64,000 nucleotides of DNA from Neptunicella plasticusilytica. Lineage in GTDB: Bacteria; Pseudomonadota; Gammaproteobacteria; Enterobacterales; Alteromonadaceae. A model generated the notes under the pieces. It did no database searches. It saw only the letters and a program-made list of their open reading frames with translations, and was not told the origin of the DNA. The stretch spans positions 682,001-746,000 of the forward strand of contig NZ_CP150481.1 in the NCBI RefSeq assembly GCF_047922965.1. Direction: 5' to 3'. Position numbers and translations under genes: made by a program. Shown piece by piece: positions 53,320 through 62,086 of the stretch; within the stretch, counting starts at the first letter, position 1; each line of letters begins with the position of its first letter.

Positions 53320-54696
53320 ATGCAAAAACAATCGGTCATACTCGCTGCCGTGCTGGGGCTGGGGATCGCAACGGGATCGCAAGCCAATATACCTCGAGCC
53401 ACGGTGTCAGACGCAGAAATCAGCCAGATTTTAAGCAAGATAGAATCGGTGAAAATTCCCCACAATAGCGTAACAGTCAGTGATTTTGGCGCCATTGCAG
53501 ATGACGATAAGGATGATCGCCAAGCTATTTTAGCCGCGATTGAACAAGTTTCGGCGTTAGGTGGTGGCCAAGTGATTCTGCCAAAAGGCAACTGGTTCAG
53601 TCAGGGGCCGTTAGTACTGAAAAGTCGTATCGACTTGCATCTGCAACAAGGTGCCGTATTAACATTCTCGGCCAAAGCCAGCGATTATTTGCCGGTCGTC
53701 AAGACGCGCTGGGAAGGAACCGAAATGTACGGCTATTCGCCGCTAATTTACGCAAAAGATGTAGAAGATGTTGCGATAACGGGTAAAGGCACCATTGACG
53801 GCAACCAACACAGCGAGTTCCACGCCTGGCACCAACAAGCCAATGACGACATGCAAGCCTTGCGCACTATGGGGATTAAAGGCGTGCCGGTTGAACAACG
53901 TCAGTTTGGCGAAGGACACTATTTGCGCCCCAGTTTAATCCAGTTTTTCGGAGCCAAACGGGTACTGCTGGAGAATTACACCAGCAAGAATTCGCCATTC
54001 TGGGTTAACCATCTGGTGTATGCCGAGCACGTTACCGTGCGTAACCTCAAAGTAGATAGTCATTTTGCCAATAATGATGGCGTGGATCTGGATTCGGTGA
54101 CTTACGCAGTAGTAGAAAACAGCCATTTTCGCACCGGTGACGATTCGGTGGTGATAAAATCCGGGCGGGACAAAGATGGCCGCGATATTAATCGCCCCAG
54201 TCGCTACATTGTAGTGCGTAACAATGATATGGGCGGCGAAGACGGTATAGGTTTGGGCAGTGAAATGTCAGCCGGGATCAGCCATGTTTATTTCGACAAT
54301 AACGTGCTGCGCAAGGGCAAAGCGGCTATCCGTTTTAAAGGCTCACTGGATCGTGGTGGTCTGGTCGAACACATTCGGGTAACCAATATGCATATTGCCG
54401 AATTTGACGACCTGTTCTGGTTCCAGCTCAATTATCCCGGCGTCATCGAAGGTGGTCACCCTTCAACCTATCGGGATATTGTATTTGAAAATATTGAGGT
54501 AGAAAAAACTAAGCGGGTATTCGAGATCCACGCCTACAAACAGGCTCCTTTGAGCAACGTTAAGGTGAAAAATGTATTTATCAAACAAGCCGAAACTCCG
54601 TTTGTGCTGGAAAATGTGACAGGTTTAACGCTGGACAATATGGTGATTAATGGCCAACGCTTTGATGGCGAGCTAAGTGCTATTGAAAAACCATAA
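53320..54696 (+). CDS. GH28-family protein lacking the usual catalytic histidine, 458 aa
   Basis: Signal peptide (ILAAVLGLGIATGSQA) and a beta-helix with NNDGVDLDS and TGDDSVVIKSG, so the three catalytic aspartates are present. The usual GHG element is replaced: where the GH28 at 27268 reads AGHGGVVIGSE, this protein reads GGEDGIGLGSE, placing Glu307 at the His position. IRFKGS keeps the basic motif. The upstream GHY segment (EGHYLRPSL) is shared by both. It may be a GH28 branch with a different uronide or rhamnose-type specificity, or less active. Downstream of the TBDR. Confidence 0.88.
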   Translation: MQKQSVILAAVLGLGIATGSQANIPRATVSDAEISQILSKIESVKIPHNSVTVSDFGAIADDDKDDRQAILAAIEQVSALGGGQVILPKGNWFSQGPLVLKSRIDLHLQQGAVLTFSAKASDYLPVVKTRWEGTEMYGYSPLIYAKDVEDVAITGKGTIDGNQHSEFHAWHQQANDDMQALRTMGIKGVPVEQRQFGEGHYLRPSLIQFFGAKRVLLENYTSKNSPFWVNHLVYAEHVTVRNLKVDSHFANNDGVDLDSVTYAVVENSHFRTGDDSVVIKSGRDKDGRDINRPSRYIVVRNNDMGGEDGIGLGSEMSAGISHVYFDNNVLRKGKAAIRFKGSLDRGGLVEHIRVTNMHIAEFDDLFWFQLNYPGVIEGGHPSTYRDIVFENIEVEKTKRVFEIHAYKQAPLSNVKVKNVFIKQAETPFVLENVTGLTLDNMVINGQRFDGELSAIEKP

Positions 54697-54860
54697 TGGT
54701 TTTCTAAACAACAGGTTACAAGAGGTGACAATTAGCCGACTAGTGATTTTCGACCCGCTATACCACCCAAAATTAGGCCGCCCGGAACGGGCAATCCGGG
54801 GCGGCCGATTTAAAACTGCATATTGTTTAGACAATTGATATTCGGCTCGCTATAAAACAC
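54697..54860. other. Short intergenic region before the tRNA locus
   Basis: No gene seen. A GC-rich segment GGCCGCCCGGAAC ... CCGGGGCGGCC around 54777-54806 forms an imperfect hairpin that may end GH28 transcription, though only weak T-richness follows. Confidence 0.4.
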
Positions 54861-54888
54861 TTGCAAGCAAAGCTTTGATCGCTATAAT
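54861..54888 (+). promoter_or_regulatory. Sigma-70 promoter of the tRNA-Leu locus
   Basis: TTGCAA (54861-54866), a 16-base spacer and a perfect TATAAT (54883-54888). Transcription would begin near 54895, ahead of both the truncated and the intact tRNA copies. Confidence 0.8.
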
Positions 54889-54931
54889 GCACAGCCTGTT
54901 CAGCACTAGCTGAATAGAAAAATCACTCAAT

Positions 54932-54971
54932 GCCAGAGTGGCGAAATTGGTAGACGCAGCGGATTCAAAAT
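54932..54971 (+). pseudogene. Duplicated 5' half of tRNA-Leu
   Basis: These 40 bases are identical to the first 40 of the complete tRNA-Leu at 55098, up to and including the anticodon loop. The sequence then diverges (TAAGCGCG instead of CCGCCGG), so no anticodon stem, variable arm or acceptor can form. The offset to the full copy is 166 bases. It lies directly behind the promoter, so it would be transcribed as the 5' part of the tRNA precursor. Confidence 0.9.
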
Positions 54972-55097
54972 TAAGCGCGTCTAATAGCATCAAGATGGCA
55001 AGTCATTGAAAGGTAAGCACCTTTAGACTTTAAAAAGCAAAAAATTGCTTGCAAAGATTTGCAAAGTTTTAGTGCTTTGCAGACATCAAAATTTGAT

Positions 55098-55184
55098 GCC
55101 AGAGTGGCGAAATTGGTAGACGCAGCGGATTCAAAATCCGCCGGTGGCAACACTGTGCCGGTTCAAGTCCGGCCTCTGGTACCA
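55098..55184 (+). tRNA. tRNA-Leu (anticodon CAA)
   Basis: 87 bases including an encoded CCA end. Acceptor GCCAGAG pairs with CTCTGGT-side bases, the anticodon stem GCGGA/TCCGC closes the loop TTCAAAA with CAA at 55132-55134, a long variable arm typical of type II tRNAs follows, and the T loop GTTCAAGTC is intact. Reads UUG codons. A 7-bp-arm palindrome CATCAAA-A-TTTGATG (55084-55098) abuts its first base. Confidence 0.95.
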
Positions 55185-55210
55185 TTCTTTGCAAGAGATT
55201 TTAGCTTATT

Positions 55211-55237
55211 AAAACCGACCTTCGAGTCGGTTTTTTT
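55211..55237 (+). terminator. Rho-independent terminator after tRNA-Leu
   Basis: Stem AAAACCGAC (55211-55219) / GTCGGTTTT (55226-55234), a loop containing TTCG, and a run of Ts to 55237. Confidence 0.9.
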
Positions 55238-55344
55238 GTGTCTGAATTTTAATGAATTCAAATCGCTTTCAACGAAACTAGCTAATTGAGTATTTTTCAA
55301 GATATATAATCGTTGCTTTGATTACGTATTGTCTACTCTATCCC

Positions 55345-57831
55345 TCAATGAATTTCGATATCAGGTTGATTTCGCCAATTGGTTATTGCAACAAATGCAG
55401 TATGTTTGGTAATAGCAATATGTTTTTGAATAGCATCAATATTTTCATTAGTTGAAAAATTTAAACTGCATACATTTTGTATCACGTCCTTTAGGTTTCT
55501 ATAAGGAATCTGCTTTAAAGAATATAAACTGTGCATCCTTTGCCACCCTTTGCTATTTGAATAGAGTCGAGCAATCGAAGCGTAAAAGTATTTTGAGTAG
55601 CTTTTCGAAAATCGTTGATTTAGTTCTTCTTTGAAAATGGATGGCTCAACTGGTTTACCGTAGCTAATGAGTACATTTTGCAGTGCATCCAAATACGCAT
55701 TAACGTCAATATTACGATACGCTTGATCTGGTGTCGTATATAGCATCCGATCAAACTGCACAACTCGACCATCTTCAATCAATTGATCCAGATAAAAGGC
55801 CGCATGCCCTAAGCTTTTGCTTTTTAGCAAGTTTGCTATTTCAGGCTTTGTATAGGGCTTTTCACGATTATTCATGGCTTCGATGATTACTTCTTTTTGG
55901 GTGATTTTTTTAAAACCCTTTTTAAGACCAACTGAATCGGCTTGTGAGCGTCCATCAAAGTAAAAACCATAATCTTCGCCAAAGTGTTTAACAAAATGGC
56001 GAATCTCATAGTAGTCAACACGTTTAAGCTCGTCAGAAGCAGAGTAACATTCGTTTAAATGAAAAATATCACGGCCACTTGACTCGACAAACTTTGTTAA
56101 CTGAAGAAATATTTCATCAAGTTTGATTACCTCTGAACTCATAAAGTTAGTGTGTTTGTATACTCCCTTGCCAGCCAAATAAAGATAATCTCGGTTTTTG
56201 AAGGCCTGATGGTCTAATCGATCTTCATAAATTTTTGATCGTGAAAGTTTGTTTGCATTTACAAGCTTGGCAATATCTAACCAAGGCAGGCCTTTGGGAT
56301 AATTTACTAATACACAGGCACTAGCTTCAGATTTACCCAACAACTTCGGCCATACAAACTCCCCTTCTAGACTCAACACATCCTGAGCAACCAAATGGTG
56401 AATAGCGTTGCTAATGTTGCGAATAGTGGGCAACTCTAGGGCAGCTAAGTACTCAGCGATATCTTCAATAACAGAAGGCGCGCCATTTTCGGCAAAGTAA
56501 CTATTGAGTAATGATTTATCGATTTCTGGATAGACAAAGTTAAACAAGTTATTTTTCTGACATATTAGATCTAAAAACTCGTAAAATGCTTTTTCGGATG
56601 AGAAACACGAATATATATCGGGCCATTTTTCTGGAAAACTACGATCTAGTTCTGACTCAATTAACTCCCAAATTATATTTGGGTGTAATCTTAAACATTT
56701 GAGAAAAATTTTGTTATTAATAGCTTCTTTTTGACGGATGCGTTCTCGACTTACATTATAACTTACGCCTATATCTTCAAGGGTCTCTTTTTGTTCTACA
56801 TAGCCCCAACGTCGTTGCACAATGTCGACGTCTTCATCAGAGAGTCTATCCAAAAACAAATCGATATCATCAAGTAACAGTTGCTCTATTTGTTGAAGCG
56901 GTAGACCATTAATATTTTTAGGAACTATTAGTCGTGACTCAAAATTTAGATAATTAATTTTACCACTAATAATTGCTTTTATTTCATGCTCGATTTGTCG
57001 TTTGAACTCCATAAGAGCACTCACTGCCGCTTGACCAAATCCATCTTTAGATAATAGTTCGTCTCTTTTTAAAGACAAAAAGTCGTCTATATGAAACGTA
57101 AAGTCATCAAATTTATGAAATCGAGCATATTTTTCTAATGGCTTAATTAAACTTTCATCCACGCCAACAAGACTAATTCTAAAATCGCTTGTATCTATGG
57201 CTGAAAAATCTAATTCATCATTTGGTTGAATAGAATTATCATCTGGCTGATTCATAAATATTTTTAATTCTTTGAAGGTATGAACGTACCAAGCACCTAC
57301 GTTAGGCAGGTTTTCAATGGCATAAACGGGTAGAGTTATTAGGTCGTACAATTTTTCACCTAATGTAAAAGGTGCAGGACTATCACTGACATTTCTTAGC
57401 CTCTTGATTAACTTCATGAATTTTCCTGGCAATTCAAGCGAATCTAAATTGGTATTCAATGGGGGAGTCGGAAATGTACACTCTTGGATATCATTTCTAA
57501 CTGGGCTTTTTGGGGGGGGCGATTGTGTAGTGTCAAGCACAATCGTTTCGTTTTCCGGTTGCAGGTCACTTGCTTCTAGGGCATTAAAAGATTTATCTTG
57601 GCTTGCTTTTTGAGTGAAATAAATTGACCGCAAAACGTCTGCAAAATAGACATTAGTTTTTAAGGCGTTAAAAGACGCCTGATCAAGCTGTTCAATAACA
57701 TCCCAAAATGAATTGGCTTCCTTGATTAGTATATTCTTGCTTAGCAGAAGGCTCCTTATCCATTTTGACAACGCGACCGTCACTTGGTCTGCATCGATAT
57801 TAATTTCAACTTCCTCTGCTCTATTGCTCAT
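55345..57831 (-). CDS. 828-aa protein with helix-hairpin-helix-like and sigma-70 region 4-like domains, putative defence component
   Basis: Residues about 327-372 (ending NVSRERIRQKEAI) closely follow the sigma-70 region 4 pattern, with LEDIGVSYNVSRERIRQ as the recognition helix-turn-helix. Two segments before it (ENLPNVGAWYVHTFKEL, about 173-189; LLSKDGFGQAAVSALMEF, about 259-276) look like the helix-hairpin-helix of RNA polymerase alpha C-terminal domains. The first 130 residues include a Pro-rich linker. The last 450 are helical with winged-helix-like stretches (KPYTKPEIANLLKSKSLGHAAFYLDQLIEDGRV, split) but unknown. No catalytic motif. Start overlaps the helicase stop by 11 bases, so it is co-translated with it. 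Likely a DNA- or RNA-polymerase-binding specificity subunit. Confidence 0.75.
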   Translation of the reverse strand: MSNRAEEVEINIDADQVTVALSKWIRSLLLSKNILIKEANSFWDVIEQLDQASFNALKTNVYFADVLRSIYFTQKASQDKSFNALEASDLQPENETIVLDTTQSPPPKSPVRNDIQECTFPTPPLNTNLDSLELPGKFMKLIKRLRNVSDSPAPFTLGEKLYDLITLPVYAIENLPNVGAWYVHTFKELKIFMNQPDDNSIQPNDELDFSAIDTSDFRISLVGVDESLIKPLEKYARFHKFDDFTFHIDDFLSLKRDELLSKDGFGQAAVSALMEFKRQIEHEIKAIISGKINYLNFESRLIVPKNINGLPLQQIEQLLLDDIDLFLDRLSDEDVDIVQRRWGYVEQKETLEDIGVSYNVSRERIRQKEAINNKIFLKCLRLHPNIIWELIESELDRSFPEKWPDIYSCFSSEKAFYEFLDLICQKNNLFNFVYPEIDKSLLNSYFAENGAPSVIEDIAEYLAALELPTIRNISNAIHHLVAQDVLSLEGEFVWPKLLGKSEASACVLVNYPKGLPWLDIAKLVNANKLSRSKIYEDRLDHQAFKNRDYLYLAGKGVYKHTNFMSSEVIKLDEIFLQLTKFVESSGRDIFHLNECYSASDELKRVDYYEIRHFVKHFGEDYGFYFDGRSQADSVGLKKGFKKITQKEVIIEAMNNREKPYTKPEIANLLKSKSLGHAAFYLDQLIEDGRVVQFDRMLYTTPDQAYRNIDVNAYLDALQNVLISYGKPVEPSIFKEELNQRFSKSYSKYFYASIARLYSNSKGWQRMHSLYSLKQIPYRNLKDVIQNVCSLNFSTNENIDAIQKHIAITKHTAFVAITNWRNQPDIEIH

Positions 57832-60022
57832 GCTTTAACATCTTTAGAAAAATGGATACAGAGCGATACTTCTGCTTAATTGGTTTAAGTTCTGACTCAG
57901 TTAACAACTTTAAGTCCGCTCGTGTGTGGATTGACCCTTTATATCTTTCAATAAGTTGACACTTTTCAGTATAGGGGCGCTCTTGGACAGACTCAGCAAA
58001 ACTATTTACATGCTGACGTTCGTTAGGAAATTCTTTGTAAGTATAATCAGGTAACAGTAATTTAATTTCACGTTCGCTGAATTCGAATAACTGCTGATAC
58101 GCAAAGTTGTGAGTTATGGCTCGTAAAGTGGGAGTAATCCGCGATTTTTCTCGAAATTGAGAGACAAATTCTCGTAACCTTGTTTCCATTGGTTGCAAAT
58201 CGACATCTTTTCCAAAAGCAGCAAGTAGATAGCTATAGTAAGACCCGAAATGGGTTGCTATTTGATCTAAACTTATATCATCAATATTTTGCGTAAAATC
58301 AGAAATGTTCGGAATATCATCGTTTTGTTCTCGATACTTACGTAGCTTATCGATTAGTATTTCACGACTATTTAGCTGCATTTTCATTTGCTCAATTAGC
58401 GTGAGTACTCTTGCTGCTTCTTGGCTATAGGTAACTTCTATGGACGAATCGTGTAGAACCAAACTCTTATGAGTTAAGGTGTTGTCATCATCTATTAGGT
58501 TGTCTAGATCAACGGGGGTGCGTTCAATTTCTTTTGAAAGTTCTTTAATTTCATTCAATCGTTCTAAAGAGCCAACAAAATCGAGAACGTGCACATAATC
58601 TTTATTTGGTGTTTTACGTAACCCTCTACCAAGTTGCTGTAGCCAAATCGTTCGAGAGCCTGTGTGACGCATAAATATTAGTAAATTCGTCTCAGGGATA
58701 TCTATTCCTTCATTAAACAAGTCACAAACCAAAATAAACTTAAAACTACCTTCACGAAAGTTGCGAATATTTTCTCTACGCTCATGATCCAACATTTTAG
58801 AATGAACTAGAGTTGCGGTACCAAGTTCAAAGAAACCTAATAAATGCTTCATGTGCTGTATATTTCGGCAAAATATAATCCCTTTTACATTATTGATTTC
58901 TTTTTCGATTATTGTCTTTGTAATTATTTTGACAACCTCTTGATCTTTTTTGTGCAGAAAGAGGCGGCTATCTAAATCTGAAATAGACAATCCACTTTCT
59001 AATTGATCAATTCTGTCTTGATCTAAGTCATCAAGTAGTACCATATATTTTGGAAAGGCTAGTTTGCCGTGTTTTAGAGCCCAAACAAGATCGAATTTTC
59101 CAATATGTCCATCTGTCCCACCAAAAAAGCCAATAACATCTTTATTGTCTGCACGATAAGGTGTAGCGGTTAGTCCAACCAACAATTTCGGACTGAATAA
59201 CGTTACTACCTCAGCATATGTTCTCGCAGGCGTGTGATGAGCCTCGTCAACTATTACAAAATCAAAAACTTTTTTTGCAAGCGAATGAATTTGCCCATAC
59301 AAAGTGTCAAATGAGGCAAATACGAAGTCGGTATCTTCTGGTTCTGAGCCGGAAAAACAGGCGGAAAAACTGTAGTTCCCTATACCCAGCACGTTTTTAA
59401 ATGATGTAACGGACTGTAATAATATTTCTACTTGGTGTGCTAAAAACAAAATCTTTGGTCTTTGAGTTGATTGTAGAATCAATTTTTTCATTAAATGAGC
59501 AACGGTATACGTTTTTCCCAAACCTGTTGCCATTTCAATTAGGAGCCTTGATTTTCCGTTGTGATATTGTGACAAGGCTTCATCAATTACATCTTGTTGA
59601 TACTTACGAGGTTTAATATCACGGCCTATTTCAGAGTGTTTTACTACCCACATGTTTTGCAATTCATCGCGATCTATGAGTTCGACACCTAGCCTCAAAG
59701 CTCGAACTTTTACTTCTGAAGTAAAATATGAATTAGTTACTAAAATCTTATTTGTTACATTGGCTAAATTTGCTCCTGTGACTAGTTGATTTAAAGCTTT
59801 GACATCAACAGTGTTGTTTGACGCTCGTTGTTTAACCTCAATTGCAAATTTACGTTTACCTTTAAATGCAAAAATATCAACACCACCATCGCCGTGCTTG
59901 AATTCCTTGCCTATCTTGGTAATTCTTGCATCGCTCCATCCGGCCACCACAAATAAATCTCTGATAAATATTTCGAAATCGGATGGTGAAAGTGCATCTA
60001 TATCTTTAAATTCACTAATCAT
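57821..60022 (-). CDS. SF2 DEAD/DEAH helicase with N-terminal Mrr-type nuclease domain, 733 aa
   Basis: Residues about 10-120 form a restriction-endonuclease (Mrr_cat) domain: HGDGGVDIFAF gives Asp49 and AIEVKQR gives Glu62-x-Lys64, a complete D-ExK nuclease site. Superfamily 2 motor follows: motif I ATGLGKT (about 165-171), motif II VDEAHH (258-263), motif III TATPYR (285-290), the second RecA lobe with CDLFNEGIDIPE and QLGRGLRK. A helical C-terminal 200 residues are unassigned. Such nuclease-helicase fusions resemble type I/III restriction motors and several phage-defence effectors. No methylase is adjacent, so self/non-self discrimination must come from elsewhere. Confidence 0.88.
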   Translation of the reverse strand: MISEFKDIDALSPSDFEIFIRDLFVVAGWSDARITKIGKEFKHGDGGVDIFAFKGKRKFAIEVKQRASNNTVDVKALNQLVTGANLANVTNKILVTNSYFTSEVKVRALRLGVELIDRDELQNMWVVKHSEIGRDIKPRKYQQDVIDEALSQYHNGKSRLLIEMATGLGKTYTVAHLMKKLILQSTQRPKILFLAHQVEILLQSVTSFKNVLGIGNYSFSACFSGSEPEDTDFVFASFDTLYGQIHSLAKKVFDFVIVDEAHHTPARTYAEVVTLFSPKLLVGLTATPYRADNKDVIGFFGGTDGHIGKFDLVWALKHGKLAFPKYMVLLDDLDQDRIDQLESGLSISDLDSRLFLHKKDQEVVKIITKTIIEKEINNVKGIIFCRNIQHMKHLLGFFELGTATLVHSKMLDHERRENIRNFREGSFKFILVCDLFNEGIDIPETNLLIFMRHTGSRTIWLQQLGRGLRKTPNKDYVHVLDFVGSLERLNEIKELSKEIERTPVDLDNLIDDDNTLTHKSLVLHDSSIEVTYSQEAARVLTLIEQMKMQLNSREILIDKLRKYREQNDDIPNISDFTQNIDDISLDQIATHFGSYYSYLLAAFGKDVDLQPMETRLREFVSQFREKSRITPTLRAITHNFAYQQLFEFSEREIKLLLPDYTYKEFPNERQHVNSFAESVQERPYTEKCQLIERYKGSIHTRADLKLLTESELKPIKQKYRSVSIFLKMLKHEQ

Positions 60023-60107
60023 ATCTTTGATTAATCCTTTATTGAATCGAGAGCGCTTTTGCTTCGTAAGGCAATTTCACAAACACCTTTATTGGTGCAG
60101 CGCGAGG

Positions 60108-60986
60108 TCATTTTTTGTCTCCGTAACTGTACCCCGGCGCAATCGCTAAGTTTTGCAAATTGTTCAACGTAAACCGATTTTGTAGCCAAAGCTGGTACTC
60201 CGGTCCCTTTAAGGTGGCACGTTCAGTGCAGTCGACGTTCCATCGTCTTAACAGGTAGCCTGCCATCGCCGCTCGTACTTCGATCAGCAATTGCTCATTC
60301 TCCATACCGTAATCCATCTCGATGGCAGTAGGATATTCAACGTTCTTTGGATGAGGCACCAATTGCAGCGGAATTAAACGTTGCCATTCGGCATCGGCCG
60401 TTGCCTGTTCATGTTGCCCGGGAGCACTTTTGAGTGTGACCTTACTAATGCGGGTTAAGACAAAATCGCGAAAGCTGTTACTTTTGCGATCAAAAGCTCG
60501 AACATGCCACCGCAGGCCGTTATCCACAATGGCATGAGGCACCAGTTCCCGCGCCGCGGAGCCACTGGATAGTGAGGTATAAATAATGCTCACCGCTTTG
60601 TTATTGAGAATGGCTTGTACCAGTCTGGCCACAATAAAAATATCCGGCACATTTAAACTCGATGGTGCTTCCACCGGAAAATGCACATCGCCAATGGCAT
60701 CAAAACCATCGGAAATATCATTGGCTAATTTGGTTAGGGTGCGGCGCGCATCGTGCTCAAACAGCGGTTTAAATTCGGCCGTCTGGCAGTATCTGCGTTC
60801 AATGGTGTCGTAGCTAAGATTATGCGGGGCTAGCTCTTTATATAAACTAAAATCGCGAGAGCCTGCCGATAGCCCAACTTCAAAGCGGTTGATTAGATCC
60901 TGACGGTAAATTGTGCCTTTAAACAACAGGCAAAAGTCGATATAGGCAAGGCGTTGTTTTTGAGCAAAGCTGATGGAATTGAGCAT
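60108..60986 (-). CDS. WYL-domain transcriptional regulator (CapW/BrxR-like), 292 aa
   Basis: An N-terminal winged-helix region (QRLAYIDFCLLFKGTIYRQDL, split; RDFSLYKELAP) precedes a WYL domain (about residues 118-182). In it, RELVPHAIVDNGLRWHVRAF and FRDFVLTRI match the BrxR/CapW type. A C-terminal dimerisation extension completes the fold. These regulators repress defence genes until a nucleotide or nucleic-acid signal of infection appears. First gene of the operon, 85 bases upstream of the helicase-nuclease gene. Strong contextual evidence that the operon is defensive. Confidence 0.9.
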   Translation of the reverse strand: MLNSISFAQKQRLAYIDFCLLFKGTIYRQDLINRFEVGLSAGSRDFSLYKELAPHNLSYDTIERRYCQTAEFKPLFEHDARRTLTKLANDISDGFDAIGDVHFPVEAPSSLNVPDIFIVARLVQAILNNKAVSIIYTSLSSGSAARELVPHAIVDNGLRWHVRAFDRKSNSFRDFVLTRISKVTLKSAPGQHEQATADAEWQRLIPLQLVPHPKNVEYPTAIEMDYGMENEQLLIEVRAAMAGYLLRRWNVDCTERATLKGPEYQLWLQNRFTLNNLQNLAIAPGYSYGDKK

Positions 60987-61212
60987 TGTCCCTATTTATT
61001 ATTTTTATAGTTTCGCCCAGTGTGGTTCGTTTTGAAACGGTTGTAAAGGGTAGATATAATTAATTCAGTAGAAAATCAGCTTTTGATTCTTCCGTATTTG
61101 CATCAACGCCTTTGACTTTGTGTATGGCTTAATACTGCACCATTATAATTAATACCCAATCAATGTTTGGACTGGATTATAATATCGGCTTATCAAACAA
61201 GGATGTCTGAAT
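60987..61212. promoter_or_regulatory. Divergent promoter region of the defence operon and the Mrr-type gene
   Basis: An inverted repeat CGTTT-TG-AAACG at 61028-61039 lies about 45 bases upstream of the WYL gene and could be its operator. AAGGA about 10 bases before 61213 is the ribosome site of the divergent gene. Confidence 0.45.
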
Positions 61213-61974
61213 ATGCCAAGAAAGAACGTGTCTTTTGCTAATCTTCTTTTTCACGCTCCGTGGTGGGTTTCTGTCTTAATGGCTGGGGTAGTTTACGTTG
61301 TGTTGGGACATGTTTTACCGGCATGGGAAACTGAAAACCCGATAATCAACACAGTACTCAAAGCCTTTGTTATTCCTGCGCCGTACTTTGCATTTTTCAT
61401 GTTAATGATAGCGCCATTTGCCTTTTTTAACTCTCTTCGAAAAGCAAAGCAATTGGATGCTCAACGCAATATTGAATCCATTCGACAACTCCACTGGCGC
61501 AATTTTGAAGAGCTGGTGGCAGAAGCTTATCGCAGGCAGAGTTATCGGGTAACGGAAGGCGGTTTCGGTGCAGATGGAGGTATCGACCTAGAATTGAGGA
61601 AGAGCGGCGAGCTCACACTGGTGCAATGCAAGCAGTGGAAAAACCAGAAAGTCGGTGTGAATGTGGTGCGTGAAATGTATGGCGTATTGACCGCGAGTAA
61701 TGCAAACAACGTCGTCATTATCTGCTCAGGCCGGTTTACCCAGCAGGCGATAGATTTTGCGGCTGACAAACCTATCACTCTGGTTGGCGGAGATGGACTG
61801 GTTTCGCTAATTCGCGATGTACAAGCAGAACCCAATATTGAACCTCCTGAAAAAAAGTCATGCCCAAGGTGTGGCGGCGAACTTGTAGAACGTGTTGCTA
61901 AACGAGGAGCCAATAGTGGTAATAGTTTTCTTGGTTGTTCAAACTTTCCAAAATGTCGCCATATTGAAAATTAA
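61213..61974 (+). CDS. Membrane-anchored Mrr-type restriction endonuclease with C-terminal zinc ribbon, 253 aa
   Basis: Two N-terminal membrane helices (about residues 18-36 and 52-72) are followed by an Mrr_cat nuclease domain. It has ADGGIDLEL (Asp125) and LVQCKQWK (Gln138-x-Lys140), the Mrr version of the nuclease site. The C-terminus has a topoisomerase-type zinc ribbon (CPRCGGEL ... LGCSNFPKCR). This membrane-nuclease-zinc arrangement is widespread and often annotated as a restriction endonuclease, but its biological role is not settled. Divergent from the WYL operon. Confidence 0.9.
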   Translation: MPRKNVSFANLLFHAPWWVSVLMAGVVYVVLGHVLPAWETENPIINTVLKAFVIPAPYFAFFMLMIAPFAFFNSLRKAKQLDAQRNIESIRQLHWRNFEELVAEAYRRQSYRVTEGGFGADGGIDLELRKSGELTLVQCKQWKNQKVGVNVVREMYGVLTASNANNVVIICSGRFTQQAIDFAADKPITLVGGDGLVSLIRDVQAEPNIEPPEKKSCPRCGGELVERVAKRGANSGNSFLGCSNFPKCRHIEN

Positions 61975-62086
61975 AGAGTCAGGACGACTATGTATATCTC
62001 ATGTCGCCATTCAATTTGTTGATTGTATTTTAAACAGGTTGGATTTTAACAAGCAAAACTTGTTAGGCAACTAATCGGCTGGTGAG

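Noticed and set aside
54932..55184. Group I intron or split tRNA-Leu
   Set aside because: The downstream copy is a complete tRNA and the 126-base spacer is too short for a group I intron, so a partial duplication is simpler.
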